A stretch of DNA of 64,000 nt, from contig CAVWHE010000001.1 of NCBI GenBank assembly GCA_963754845.1, positions 1 through 64,000 on the forward strand, given 5' to 3'. The notes under the pieces are model-generated. The model made no database searches. It saw only the letters and a program-made list of their open reading frames with translations, and was not told the DNA's origin. Positions within the stretch are counted from its first letter, which is position 1; the number at the start of each line of letters is the position of its first letter. This document shows positions 52,896-61,299 of this stretch, in pieces. Source of the DNA: JAKASV01 sp963754845 (GTDB lineage: Bacteria > Babelota > Babeliae > Babelales > Vermiphilaceae). Made by a program: the position numbers and the translations under genes.

Positions 52896-55730
52896 CTATA
52901 AGGTCACATGCCCCCCCTTACCCTTCAAGAACTCAATTAGTTGTGTGTTTGTCGTCGGACAGACAGCGAGCGGTGTTTTTCCGTTGTTATCTTTGGCATT
53001 AACGTCAGCTTTGACGCCGATGAGTGCTTGAACGGCATCGAGTTTACCCGCACGTGCTGCCCAGTAGAGTGGTGTCTCGCCAAGTGCATTCTTTGCGTTG
53101 ACATTACTTTCTTTGCCCACCAAGAGTTTAAGAGCCTCGTCAAGCTTGTCCTTGGCGCTGTTTGCTATCGCCACAAGGTGAAGAAGTGTGTTGCCCGGCG
53201 TTGTCAACATACTCGAGGTAGCAAAAGCAAGCATTTTTTCTAGGTTGCCGCCATCGATGGCATACGCAAAAGGACCTTTGTTACTTGCATCAAATACCGC
53301 GATATCGGCGTTGTGTGCAACAAGAAGCGTGATGACCTCTTTGGTTCCCGTGCGAGCAGCGTAGTGAAGAGGCGTGCACTTGTTTTTGTCAATGTCTGTG
53401 ACCGAAAAACCTTTGCCGAGGAAAAAGGTGACAACCTCGCTCGCCTTGGCACTCGTCCAACCTGCTGCGACGTGCAAAAGTGTCGCGCCATCACCATTTT
53501 TGAGATTTTTATTCGAAAACATCTCAGTAACCGCCGCGTTGCTACTTTTGATAGCCATCTCAAGGGGAGCCACCCCTGCGTTATCCTGGAGCGTTATATC
53601 GGCTCCTTTGGCAAGAAGTGACATAATTGAGTCTCTATTGCCAACCTTAATGGCGTAGTGAAGCGGTGTTTTACCAACGTTGTCCTTGGCATTGACTTCA
53701 AAGCCTTTGCTAAGAAGCGTGGTGATGGCTCCAGGTGCGCCTGCATGGACAATTGCCGCTACACCATGAAGAACCGTTTTGCCCGAAGTAGCCGCTTTGG
53801 CATTTTTGTTTCTAAAGGCGGCCATGAGTTTGATATAGCCGCGCTCTATGGCATAATCGACTGCATTTTTGCCTTCAGTACTCTGCAAATTTTCATCCGC
53901 ATTGTGATCCACAAGAACTGTTACAGTAGCAAGGTTGTCAGTTTGAATTGCAATTGCATAATGAAGCGGTGTTTTACCAACGTTATCCTTGGCATTGATG
54001 TCGGCCCCACTAGAAAGAAGGACCGGAATCGCTGCAGCATTGTTAGCTTGAGCTGCATAATGAAGCGGTGTAAGACCAGCGTTGTCCTTGGCGTTGATGT
54101 CGGCCCCGCTAGAAAGAAGGACCGGAATCGCTGCAGCATTGTTAGCTTGAGCTGCATAATGAAGCGGTGTAAGACCAGCGTTGTCCTTGGCATTGATGTC
54201 GGCCCCGCTAGAAAGAAGGGCCGGAATCGCTGCAGCATCGTTAGCTTTGGCGGCACGATGGAGAGCTGTTTGGCCATTACTATCCTTGGCGTTGATTTCG
54301 ACGGTTTTGACGTCGGAGCCATGAGAAACAAGGACAGAAATAGCTGCACTATTGCCAGCTTGAATCGCATAGTAAAGCGGTGTTTTACCAACGTTATCCT
54401 TGGCATTGACTTCAAAGCCTTTGCTAAGAAGCGTGGTGATGGCTCCAGGTGCGTCTGCATGGACAATTGCCGCTACACCATGAAGAACCGTTTTGCCCGA
54501 AGTAGCCGCTTTGGCATTTTTGTTTCTAAAGGCGGCCATGAGTTTGATATAGCCGCGCTCTATGGCATAATCGACTGCATTTTTGCCTTCAGTACTCTGC
54601 AAATTTTCATCCGCATTGTGATCCACAAGAACTGTTACAGTAGCAAGGTTGTCAGTTTGAATTGCAATTGCATAATGAAGCGGTGTTTTACCAACGTTAT
54701 CCTTGGCGTTGATGTCGGCCCCGCTAGAAAGAAGGACCGGAATCGCTGCAGCATTGTTAGCTTGAGCTGCATAATGAAGCGGTGTAAGACCAGCGTTGTC
54801 CTTGGCATTGATGTCGGCCCCGCTAGAAAGAAGGGCCGGAATCGCTGCAGCATCGTTAGCTTTGGCGGCACGATGGAGAGCTGTTTGGCCATTACTATCC
54901 TTGGCGTTGATTTCGACGGTTTTGACGTCGGAGCCATGAGAAACAAGGACAGAAATAGCTGCACTATTGCCAGCTTGAATCGCATAGTAAAGCGGTGTTT
55001 TACCAACGTTATCCTTGGCATTGACTTCAAAGCCTTTGCTAAGAAGCGTGGTGATGGCTCCAGGTGCGTCTGCATGGACAATTGCCGCTACACCATGAAG
55101 AACCGTTTTGCCCGAAGTAGCCGCTTTGGCATTTTTGTTTCTAAAGGCGGCCATGAGTTTGATATAGCCGCGCTCTATGGCATAATCGACTGCATTTTTG
55201 CCTTCAGTACTCTGCAAATTTTCATCCGCATTGTGATCCACAAGAACTGTTACAGTAGCAAGGTTGTCAGTTTGAATTGCAATTGCATAATGAAGCGGTG
55301 TTTTACCAACGTTGTCCTTGGCGTTGATGTCGACCCCGCTAGAAAGAAGGACCGGAATCGCTGCAGCATTGTTAGCTTGAGCTGCATAATGAAGCGGTGT
55401 AAGACCAGCGTTGTCCTTGGCGTTGATGTCGGCCCCGATAAAAAGAAGGACAGAAATAGCTGCACTATTGCCAGCTTGAATCGCATAATGAAGCGGTGTT
55501 TTACCAACGTTGTCCTTGGCATTGATGTCGGCCCCGCTAAAAAGAAGGATCGGAATCGCTGCAGCATCGTTAGCTTTGGCGGCACGATGGAGAGCTGTTC
55601 GGCCATTACTATCCTTGGCGTTGATGTCGACGGTTTTGACATCCGCATTGGAGTAGCGTCCGCTAAATCCCAACGATATCAAAGCTATGAGTTTTATGAA
55701 TTTTATACCAAAACTTTTGACGAGCTTCAT
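52896..55730 (-). CDS. Giant exported ankyrin-repeat protein
   Basis: Starts at ATG 55730 after TGGAGG; the frame extends to 55757 but without a ribosome site. The 944-residue product has a signal peptide (FIKLIALISLGFSG) and then about 27 ankyrin repeats of 33 residues with the consensus DINAKDNxGxTPLHYAxxxxNxAAIxVLLSxG. Units include variants such as KTVLHGVAAIVHADAPGAI and ENLQSTEGKNAVDYAIERGY. Three blocks of about 205-238 residues are nearly identical at protein and DNA level. An antisense frame over 53658-55763 is a by-product of the repeats. Likely an effector or surface protein that binds other proteins; target unknown. Confidence 0.9.
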   Translation of the reverse strand: MKLVKSFGIKFIKLIALISLGFSGRYSNADVKTVDINAKDSNGRTALHRAAKANDAAAIPILLFSGADINAKDNVGKTPLHYAIQAGNSAAISVLLFIGADINAKDNAGLTPLHYAAQANNAAAIPVLLSSGVDINAKDNVGKTPLHYAIAIQTDNLATVTVLVDHNADENLQSTEGKNAVDYAIERGYIKLMAAFRNKNAKAATSGKTVLHGVAAIVHADAPGAITTLLSKGFEVNAKDNVGKTPLYYAIQAGNSAAISVLVSHGSDVKTVEINAKDSNGQTALHRAAKANDAAAIPALLSSGADINAKDNAGLTPLHYAAQANNAAAIPVLLSSGADINAKDNVGKTPLHYAIAIQTDNLATVTVLVDHNADENLQSTEGKNAVDYAIERGYIKLMAAFRNKNAKAATSGKTVLHGVAAIVHADAPGAITTLLSKGFEVNAKDNVGKTPLYYAIQAGNSAAISVLVSHGSDVKTVEINAKDSNGQTALHRAAKANDAAAIPALLSSGADINAKDNAGLTPLHYAAQANNAAAIPVLLSSGADINAKDNAGLTPLHYAAQANNAAAIPVLLSSGADINAKDNVGKTPLHYAIAIQTDNLATVTVLVDHNADENLQSTEGKNAVDYAIERGYIKLMAAFRNKNAKAATSGKTVLHGVAAIVHAGAPGAITTLLSKGFEVNAKDNVGKTPLHYAIKVGNRDSIMSLLAKGADITLQDNAGVAPLEMAIKSSNAAVTEMFSNKNLKNGDGATLLHVAAGWTSAKASEVVTFFLGKGFSVTDIDKNKCTPLHYAARTGTKEVITLLVAHNADIAVFDASNKGPFAYAIDGGNLEKMLAFATSSMLTTPGNTLLHLVAIANSAKDKLDEALKLLVGKESNVNAKNALGETPLYWAARAGKLDAVQALIGVKADVNAKDNNGKTPLAVCPTTNTQLIEFLKGKGGHVTL
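53691..55634 (-). repeat. Three near-identical ankyrin super-repeats
   Basis: The same landmark (attgacttcaaagcctttgc) occurs at 53691, 54405 and 55020. The period is 615 bp between the upper two copies and 714 bp between the lower two, the difference being exactly one 99-bp ankyrin repeat. Copies differ by only a few bases over hundreds (for example gcgcctgc against gcgtctgc). Confidence 0.93.
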
Positions 55731-55908
55731 CCCACGCCTCCAGTATTTTCTAGCCAAAATTGAGTTAACGGCAACGTTTCTAAATGTCCTTCGTTCTTCT
55801 TAAAACAATAGAACCATTGATCTACACGTAAAAACCTCGACGACCACAATTGAAGCCATTATGGTAAAGAGGAGCGAACATTTTCACTGTGTTATCACGA
55901 GGGCATTA

Positions 55909-56289
55909 TCACTGTGCTACTACCCACATTCCTCCACCTCCCGCACCACCACCGCGCTGTCGTGCATGTGCCCGCGACGTTGCGCACTTCACGAGCGCGC
56001 CGTTTTTAGGCACGTCGCTTCTAGGATCAACAATAACATAGGGCCTTGGTATGCGGTAGTGTTTGCACACGGGGCATTGACCGCGATTCAAAAGACAACG
56101 GTACTGGGCACAGTGGCGCGTACAAGGGCACGGACACGGACCACCGTCAGGACCAACGACGATGTGGTACGTTTTGGGATCATCAAGAAATTTCGTGTGG
56201 AAACTTCGCTCCATACACCCGTATTCCGGCACCATTCGAACCGCAGTCAGTCCAAGAGCGAAAGCAATCGTCGACCTATTCAGCTTCAT
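55909..56289 (-). CDS. Small exported Cys-rich protein
   Basis: ATG 56289 is chosen because GGAAGG lies 5 bases upstream and the protein then begins with a signal-like peptide (KLNRSTIAFALGLTAVRM). The 127-residue product has a Cys cluster (CPCPCTRHCAQYRC, QCPVCKHYR), likely disulfide-bonded or metal-binding, and a Gly-rich tail. It overlaps the upstream small lipoprotein gene by 14 bp. The plus-strand frame over the same region (55861-56403) lacks these features. Confidence 0.6.
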   Translation of the reverse strand: MKLNRSTIAFALGLTAVRMVPEYGCMERSFHTKFLDDPKTYHIVVGPDGGPCPCPCTRHCAQYRCLLNRGQCPVCKHYRIPRPYVIVDPRSDVPKNGALVKCATSRAHARQRGGGAGGGGMWVVAQ

Positions 56290-56518
56290 ATGCACCTTCC
56301 GCTTCGATTCTACTATCATCACGAACAACGTCAGGTCCGACGAGCACGCCGGCAATTTCCTCCTCACTGGCCACAGCGCACCATTCGTAACATTCCTTGG
56401 TGAAAAATGGCGCGCTATCACCATCGACACGTCCTACGCACGTGGGACACCCAGCGAGAATGCCGGCATAAAGAATCACTCCCACAAGCGGCACCTTGCT
56501 CGAAATTCGTACGCTCAC
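56276..56518 (-). CDS. Small lipoprotein with LAGC lipobox
   Basis: The 80-codon gene starts at GTG 56518 behind GGGGGTGG. The N-terminus (VRISSKVPLVGVILYAGILAGC) is a classic lipoprotein signal with lipobox LAGC (Cys about residue 23), so it should be lipidated and membrane-anchored outside. The mature part is acidic with a few more cysteines (PTC, ECYEWC). The longer frame to 56551 would hide the signal. Forms a two-gene operon with the Cys-rich protein that begins inside its end. Confidence 0.6.
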   Translation of the reverse strand: MSVRISSKVPLVGVILYAGILAGCPTCVGRVDGDSAPFFTKECYEWCAVASEEEIAGVLVGPDVVRDDSRIEAEGAYEAE

Positions 56519-56884
56519 GTTACCACCCCCAACTGCTTCCTGGGACGTCAACGCCTTACTGTTTCCTAAGACTATCGTATCAATTCATTGTCTTATTAGG
56601 CAATATCTTTAATTAATAACCTTTATTTATTTCTTATTTATAAATTCTCGGCATAACGCGTGCTCAGAGACTTATCATCGTTGCCCAACGTGCCGCACCC
56701 TGGCGCCGCACGATTATGTCATTTTGTCCATCGTAGCTTGAAAAATCTTAGCTAAGGGTTAAAGAAGGCACAACGAAAAATCTATTTAACTTCCGATCCC
56801 AATTGCTTATACTTACTCAGGTTGGATAGTTACTGAGTGTGTTTGACTGCATTACTTGCCTTCATCAGCAGAGGAGTTTACGCC
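56519..56884. other. AT-rich divergent intergenic region
   Basis: 366 bp between the lipoprotein gene and the small exported gene. 56580-56645 is very AT-rich. TATACT at 56808-56813 is a good -10 for the plus-strand gene, with only a weak TTTAAC (56785-56790) 17 bp upstream. No gene is seen. Confidence 0.5.
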
Positions 56885-57340
56885 ATGACAGGACGACTTC
56901 TTAGTTCACGTAGGTTTATTTTGAGTATGACGCTTGCTGGTTGCCTGGCCGGTATGGTTACGCCAACGAGAGCCGTCCTTGAAGTGAACACAAAGAGGAA
57001 GATGCGCATTGCTGCCGTGGTCCTCATGGTGCCCGCATTTCTCATTTATTCCAAGTCACTCCGCCTCGCGGCCCATCGTGGCTATAGAGCCGTGGCCCCC
57101 GCCGTCCTGCGGGCTGCATCGAAGATGCCGATACCAAAGGCACAGAAAGACAAACTTGTCCAACTTGCCGAAGATGTTGGAACGCCAAGGAAAGTTAGGT
57201 GTGTTGAACTCTACGGGAGGCCGGTTGAACTTGATGAAATAGCCGAAGCGTTCATTAAGGCGACAAAATGTGTTGGCACAATCTTTAAATGGTTTGTCCT
57301 TTTTGCTGACGCTGATAAAGACTCTTCGAGTCTTGGCTAA
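56885..57340 (+). CDS. Small exported/membrane protein
   Basis: ATG 56885 follows GAGGAG. The 151-residue product has a signal peptide (FILSMTLAGCLAGMVTPTRA) and a second hydrophobic helix (MRIAAVVLMVPAFLIY, about 38-54). A basic amphipathic region (SLRLAAHRGYRAVAPAVLRAASK) and a C-terminal helix follow. The plan is signal, second hydrophobic segment, Arg-rich part, similar to the products of 46841-47620 and 37581-40232. It ends at a shared terminator with gpsA. Function unknown. Confidence 0.65.
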   Translation: MTGRLLSSRRFILSMTLAGCLAGMVTPTRAVLEVNTKRKMRIAAVVLMVPAFLIYSKSLRLAAHRGYRAVAPAVLRAASKMPIPKAQKDKLVQLAEDVGTPRKVRCVELYGRPVELDEIAEAFIKATKCVGTIFKWFVLFADADKDSSSLG

Positions 57341-57368
57341 CCGTCGCACTGCGAATATTAAAGAAAAG

Positions 57369-57402
57369 ATCTGCGGCGTCGGTAACTTCCGACGCCGCAG
57401 AT
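57369..57402. terminator. Bidirectional terminator between small exported gene and gpsA
   Basis: A perfect 14-bp stem ATCTGCGGCGTCGG (57369-57382) and its complement (57389-57402) with a TAACTT loop. On the minus strand CTTTTCTTT follows. The flanking genes converge. Confidence 0.8.
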
Positions 57403-57413
57403 ACTATGTAACG

Positions 57414-58391
57414 TCAATTCTGAAGAAGAGTTGCAAGAAAATCTTCGAGCCTCATCGTCCCCTCGATCATCCTGTGAACACCGCAGAGAACCGGAGCTTC
57501 GATAGCATAGCGCTCCACGAGCTCAAAGGCGGCACGTGCGGTATTAACACCCTCCGGCACAGTCCCGAGTTCGCGTACAACGTCTTCAAGCGATGTACCA
57601 CAGGCAAAGCAGCGGCCGAGGTACACATTACGACTCAAGCTGCCCATGGCGGTCAAAACGAGATCACCAAAACCAGCTGGGCCATATATGGCTTCCTTTG
57701 TACCACCCAAGGCTTGCGAGCATCGAGCAATTTCTGCCAATCCCTGGGAGAGGACAAAAGCTTTGGTATTATCGGCACAATGGTTTCCATCAAGAATTCC
57801 CATGCCGAGGGCTATGACATTCTTAAGGGCGCCGGCGCATTGTACACCGATGGGATCGTCAGAGCAAACGGCGTGGCAGTAAGGAGTTTTGATAATGCTG
57901 GCAAGTTCCCGGGCCCACGCATGATCGGTACTTGCAACAACGAGAACGGTCGCGCGTTTGAGCGCAACTTCCTTGGCAAAGCTCGGACCTGAGACAACAG
58001 CGCCAGCCGCAGCTGATCCAACAACGTCGTTAATGACATCAAGGGGCAAAAAAAGAGTTCCACGTTCGATTCCCTTGCTTGCCACAACAAAATGATGGTC
58101 GGGGCGAACAAAGGAGCGGAGCGACGACATGACTGCGCGCATGTGGGGCACAGGAACAGCTTCAAAAATAACTGATGCGTTCATACACACATCGGCAACA
58201 TCGGTCGTCGGTAGCACGAGGGGTCCCACATGTATGCCGGGAAGATAACGTTTGTTGATGCCGTGACGTGCAATATCGTCAAAAACATCCTGCTCATGGC
58301 ACCAGAGGTGCACGGTATGACCATTATGTGTCAAAAGCGTTGCAAGAGCAGTTCCCCACGCTCCACTACCAAGTACTCCAAGAGTGTTCAC
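57414..58391 (-). CDS. gpsA: Glycerol-3-phosphate dehydrogenase [NAD(P)+]
   Basis: Makes sn-glycerol 3-phosphate for phospholipids from dihydroxyacetone phosphate. The 325 residues show the dinucleotide motif LGSGAWGTALA (7-17), FEAVPVPHMRAV, SKGIERG, SGPSFAKEVA, the catalytic Lys region CAGALKNVIALGMGI and GPAGFGDLVLT. The GTG start overlaps the uppS stop (GTGA), so the two lipid-carrier and phospholipid genes are coupled. Confidence 0.95.
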   Translation of the reverse strand: MNTLGVLGSGAWGTALATLLTHNGHTVHLWCHEQDVFDDIARHGINKRYLPGIHVGPLVLPTTDVADVCMNASVIFEAVPVPHMRAVMSSLRSFVRPDHHFVVASKGIERGTLFLPLDVINDVVGSAAAGAVVSGPSFAKEVALKRATVLVVASTDHAWARELASIIKTPYCHAVCSDDPIGVQCAGALKNVIALGMGILDGNHCADNTKAFVLSQGLAEIARCSQALGGTKEAIYGPAGFGDLVLTAMGSLSRNVYLGRCFACGTSLEDVVRELGTVPEGVNTARAAFELVERYAIEAPVLCGVHRMIEGTMRLEDFLATLLQN

Positions 58392-59077
58392 GTGCCAAAA
58401 TTCCTTTTACAAGTATTAAAATGATCGAGCGCCGCCTCAAAGTGGGGACCGTCCATATCCGGCCACAGACATTGCGGAAAATAAAGCTCACTATAGGCAG
58501 CCTGATAAAGAAGAAAATTGCTGATCCTTGATGCAAACCCGGTACGTATAACAAGGTCGGGATCGGGGACGTCGCCGGCCCATAAAGCCTTTCTAAAAAG
58601 CCCCTCATCTACTTCATGCGCGGTCAGCTCTCCTGCGGCGAATTGCGCGAGAATTTTCTTTGTTGCGGCGACGATTTCCTGACGGCCGCCATAACAGAAA
58701 AGTAACTGAAGAGAAAGCTTGGTTTCAAGGGGCCTTATACACGCGATACCATCGCAAACGTCACGCACTTCCCGGGGAAAAAGAAGGCGATCGCCAATGA
58801 GTCTAACGCGAACACCCTTGGAGGCCATTTTTTGCGCACATGCACGGCCATGCTCGACCATAACGGCAAAATAGCATGCGCGCTCGAAAGCCGACCGCTG
58901 CAAATTCTCTATCGAAAAGGCGAAAAGAGAAAGATAAGGGATGCGTTGCTGCAAACAAAAATCGACAGCCGTTTCTATGCGCGCAAGGCCCTCAAGTACC
59001 CCATCGGCGAGAGCAACTCCCCTGTGCGCTGCCCACCGGCGGTTGCCATCCATGATGCACGCGATGTGTTGAATCAT
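58388..59077 (-). CDS. uppS: Undecaprenyl diphosphate synthase
   Basis: ATG 59077 follows TGAGGG; the frame extending to 59266 adds unrelated residues. The 229-residue protein has HIACIMDGNRRWA with catalytic Asp10 (the family usually reads GNGRW), FSIENLQRS, RVRLIGDR and the C-terminal LVIRTGFASRISNFLLYQAAYSE-type element. In that element the usual Gly-Glu of RTGGExRISN is Phe-Ala. Makes the C55 lipid carrier for peptidoglycan and other polymers, so a cell wall or surface glycan is expected. Upstream of gpsA in a two-gene operon. Confidence 0.93.
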   Translation of the reverse strand: MIQHIACIMDGNRRWAAHRGVALADGVLEGLARIETAVDFCLQQRIPYLSLFAFSIENLQRSAFERACYFAVMVEHGRACAQKMASKGVRVRLIGDRLLFPREVRDVCDGIACIRPLETKLSLQLLFCYGGRQEIVAATKKILAQFAAGELTAHEVDEGLFRKALWAGDVPDPDLVIRTGFASRISNFLLYQAAYSELYFPQCLWPDMDGPHFEAALDHFNTCKRNFGT

Positions 59078-59438
59078 CAAGTTAACCCTCAGGCTCACAA
59101 TTATCAACGCTCTCACACGCTCTGATATGACATATCTAAGGTAACATAGGTTCACCCCGTAGGCTAGAACCGATTTTGTGTTTTGATCTGGCCCATCCCA
59201 ATAATTGTCTTCGAGGTTTTTCCACAAAAGAACGTTGGCATACAGCAGCGCTCCAAGAGTGGCCATGATCGCTCACAGATCACAGGAAACACAACGCGAG
59301 ATATACACAGCAAAACCATCGCTTTTTCAAAAGTCTTGACTAGACCGGGTTGCTCTCATGGTAGACTATAATTGGTAGTGTGTACCCCCATGCCGGGGGA
59401 AGGAACGTGTTTTGCTCCTTTTATCAGGGAGAGCATGC
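59078..59438. other. Divergent intergenic region, promoter-like TATAAT
   Basis: 361 bp between uppS and the Cys-rich propeller gene. TATAAT at 59367-59372 is a good -10 for the plus-strand gene. TTGACT at 59335-59340 is 26 bp upstream, too far for a normal -35. No other gene is seen. Confidence 0.45.
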
Positions 59439-61184
59439 GTGAAGATCGTTGCGCCTACGGTTGTACCGTTTCTGTGTCTTATGTGTTCACAAGCATTTTT
59501 CGCCTCCTGCAAACCCTTCGGTTGCCCTTCGACGACGAAGGTTGGCTGGGAAAACCTCGGAGGACCCGCAACCGTACTTTCTGTCAACACGAATCATAAC
59601 TCCTTGTGGCCTTCTATTGCTTTTGATCCCTACGGCAACGCTCTCGGCGTGTGGGTTGCCGGTGGTCAAAACTACGGCTACCTTTCCGTTTTTGCACCCC
59701 GTCTCAATGCCCATGGGTGCGTTGAAGACGTTTACGTCGACATAACAAACAATCCACGAACGCCAGGTACCGTGGCAGGACTTCCGCGGATCGCCGTCGA
59801 CAGATGCTCGAATGCACTGGCTGTGTGGCAAGAACAGCTCAACAGTTCTTCTCCCAGCATTGTCTATGCTCGCCGTTATTGGACACCGAAGCCACGGTTA
59901 ACGACAGCACCTCTTGAGCCAAACAAACTCGTGCGTGTTGACGAAAGTATCATTGGCGCACCCATCAAGAGCATTGCGTGGTTGTGTGACGAGTGCACAG
60001 GAGGCTGCCCCTTCAACAATAAACTTGCAGCCGTTGCCGGAGTATGCGTCGACGGTGCCGACATTCGTCTCTATGAACGCAATGGCGACAAACTTATGTG
60101 CGTGGCCTCAGTGACGCGCGGCACAACTTCGTTGTCGGTTTCCTGGTGTTGCATTGCTGGTATACCGTATCTTGCAGTTGGCGGTGTCTCCGACGACAAA
60201 GCTCACGAGGTCACGGTCTTTAAGCTCACCCCGAAACCATTGTGTATCGCGTGCGCCTCATGCCCCGGCAGCTGGTGCCTTGAACCGGTGGCAACGTACC
60301 AGCACGGTGCCGACGTCCGTTCCATCGCGTGGCTTTCAAATGGGTGCCACGATCAAGGCTCGAAGCGCGTCCTTGCCATCGGAGGTGATATGTCTCCTTA
60401 CGATGGGTTCCAGGCACGTCTTCTTTCTTTTGACGCTGTTGAAAAAAATATCAGCACGATCACAAACTTTATGTACCCGGCAGCTGTTAACACGCTTTCC
60501 TGGTGTACACCAACCACGTGCGCCAAACCACTCCTTGCCGTTGCCGGCGACGAGGCGGCTCCAGGGTTGGGAAGTGTCATTGACATTCTCATCTGTGATC
60601 GAACAACGCTTGAACTCGTTCCTTTGTGCTCGCTGACGACATCATGCGCCTCACTGTACCAGCTATGCTGGTGTTGTACGTGCGACCCCGTTCTTTTTGC
60701 CGTTCCCTCCTGCCCGACCGGCTTGTCTGCCGCCTCGTCTCCAGCATTCATGTCATACCGACTTAAACCTTCGACCGGCACCCTCGTGCCACACACCTAT
60801 CCAGAGCGACTTAGATGCTACGACGGCCACCAGGTGGCACTTGCATGCGTCCCGACACACAACACCTGTTGTGCACTGATGACCGTTGGCACTTCTATCG
60901 CAGAGGAAAGTCAGTTTGGCCAATGTCAGCCAAATATTTTCGTGGTCGGTCCGGACAATCCTTTAATGACGTGCTTCTTTACAAGAACGGTAGCGACGGC
61001 ACACTTTGACCGTGCTGCCACAGCTCTTTCATGGTGCTGTACGGATGAAGAAGGCGGATGTTCCTATCTGCTCGTCGGATCCGACAGGGCCAATCAAGAT
61101 GGCCGCGAGCCCGCGTGTGATAAACCAGAACTAGCACTCTACAAAGCGCTCTTTGACGGTAGAGGCCTCATACCGTGTTCCTAG
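59439..61184 (+). CDS. Exported Cys-rich WD-like beta-propeller protein
   Basis: GTG 59439 follows AGGGAGAG; the frame to 59412 lacks a signal. The 581-residue product has a signal peptide (IVAPTVVPFLCLMCSQAFFA) and a first section with VWVAGG/AVWQEQ strands. At least six WD-like units then follow, each marked by a Trp-centred strand and a Gly/Ala strand: SIAWLCDE...LAAVAG, SVSWCC...LAVGG, SIAWLSNG...LAIGG, TLSWCT...LAVAG, QLCWCC...LFAV, ALSWCC...LLVGS. Cysteine is extremely common (WCC, CWCCTC, CTGGC), suggesting many disulfides and a need for the DsbD-like pathway in this window. Unknown ligand. Confidence 0.75.
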   Translation: MKIVAPTVVPFLCLMCSQAFFASCKPFGCPSTTKVGWENLGGPATVLSVNTNHNSLWPSIAFDPYGNALGVWVAGGQNYGYLSVFAPRLNAHGCVEDVYVDITNNPRTPGTVAGLPRIAVDRCSNALAVWQEQLNSSSPSIVYARRYWTPKPRLTTAPLEPNKLVRVDESIIGAPIKSIAWLCDECTGGCPFNNKLAAVAGVCVDGADIRLYERNGDKLMCVASVTRGTTSLSVSWCCIAGIPYLAVGGVSDDKAHEVTVFKLTPKPLCIACASCPGSWCLEPVATYQHGADVRSIAWLSNGCHDQGSKRVLAIGGDMSPYDGFQARLLSFDAVEKNISTITNFMYPAAVNTLSWCTPTTCAKPLLAVAGDEAAPGLGSVIDILICDRTTLELVPLCSLTTSCASLYQLCWCCTCDPVLFAVPSCPTGLSAASSPAFMSYRLKPSTGTLVPHTYPERLRCYDGHQVALACVPTHNTCCALMTVGTSIAEESQFGQCQPNIFVVGPDNPLMTCFFTRTVATAHFDRAATALSWCCTDEEGGCSYLLVGSDRANQDGREPACDKPELALYKALFDGRGLIPCS

Positions 61185-61245
61185 GCTGCCTCGTGTGAAA
61201 ATTTCTTCATAGTTTTCACATTCATCCGTGTTCATGGTGTACCAC

Positions 61246-61278
61246 AAAGCCGTGGCTCTTTCCGGGCCACGGCTTTTT
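61246..61278 (+). terminator. Rho-independent terminator after the Cys-rich gene
   Basis: AAAGCCGTGGC (61246-61256) pairs with GCCACGGCTTT (61266-61276) around a 9-nt loop, with T residues continuing to 61278. It lies 60 bp past the stop. Confidence 0.85.
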
Positions 61279-61299
61279 AAAATTGATTGAGGATTGACA

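Noticed and set aside
53658..55763. 701-residue plus-strand open frame over the ankyrin gene
   Set aside because: It is the exact antisense of ankyrin repeats; its periodicity follows the 99-bp repeat, there is no ribosome site, and the minus strand has a signal peptide and a clear fold.
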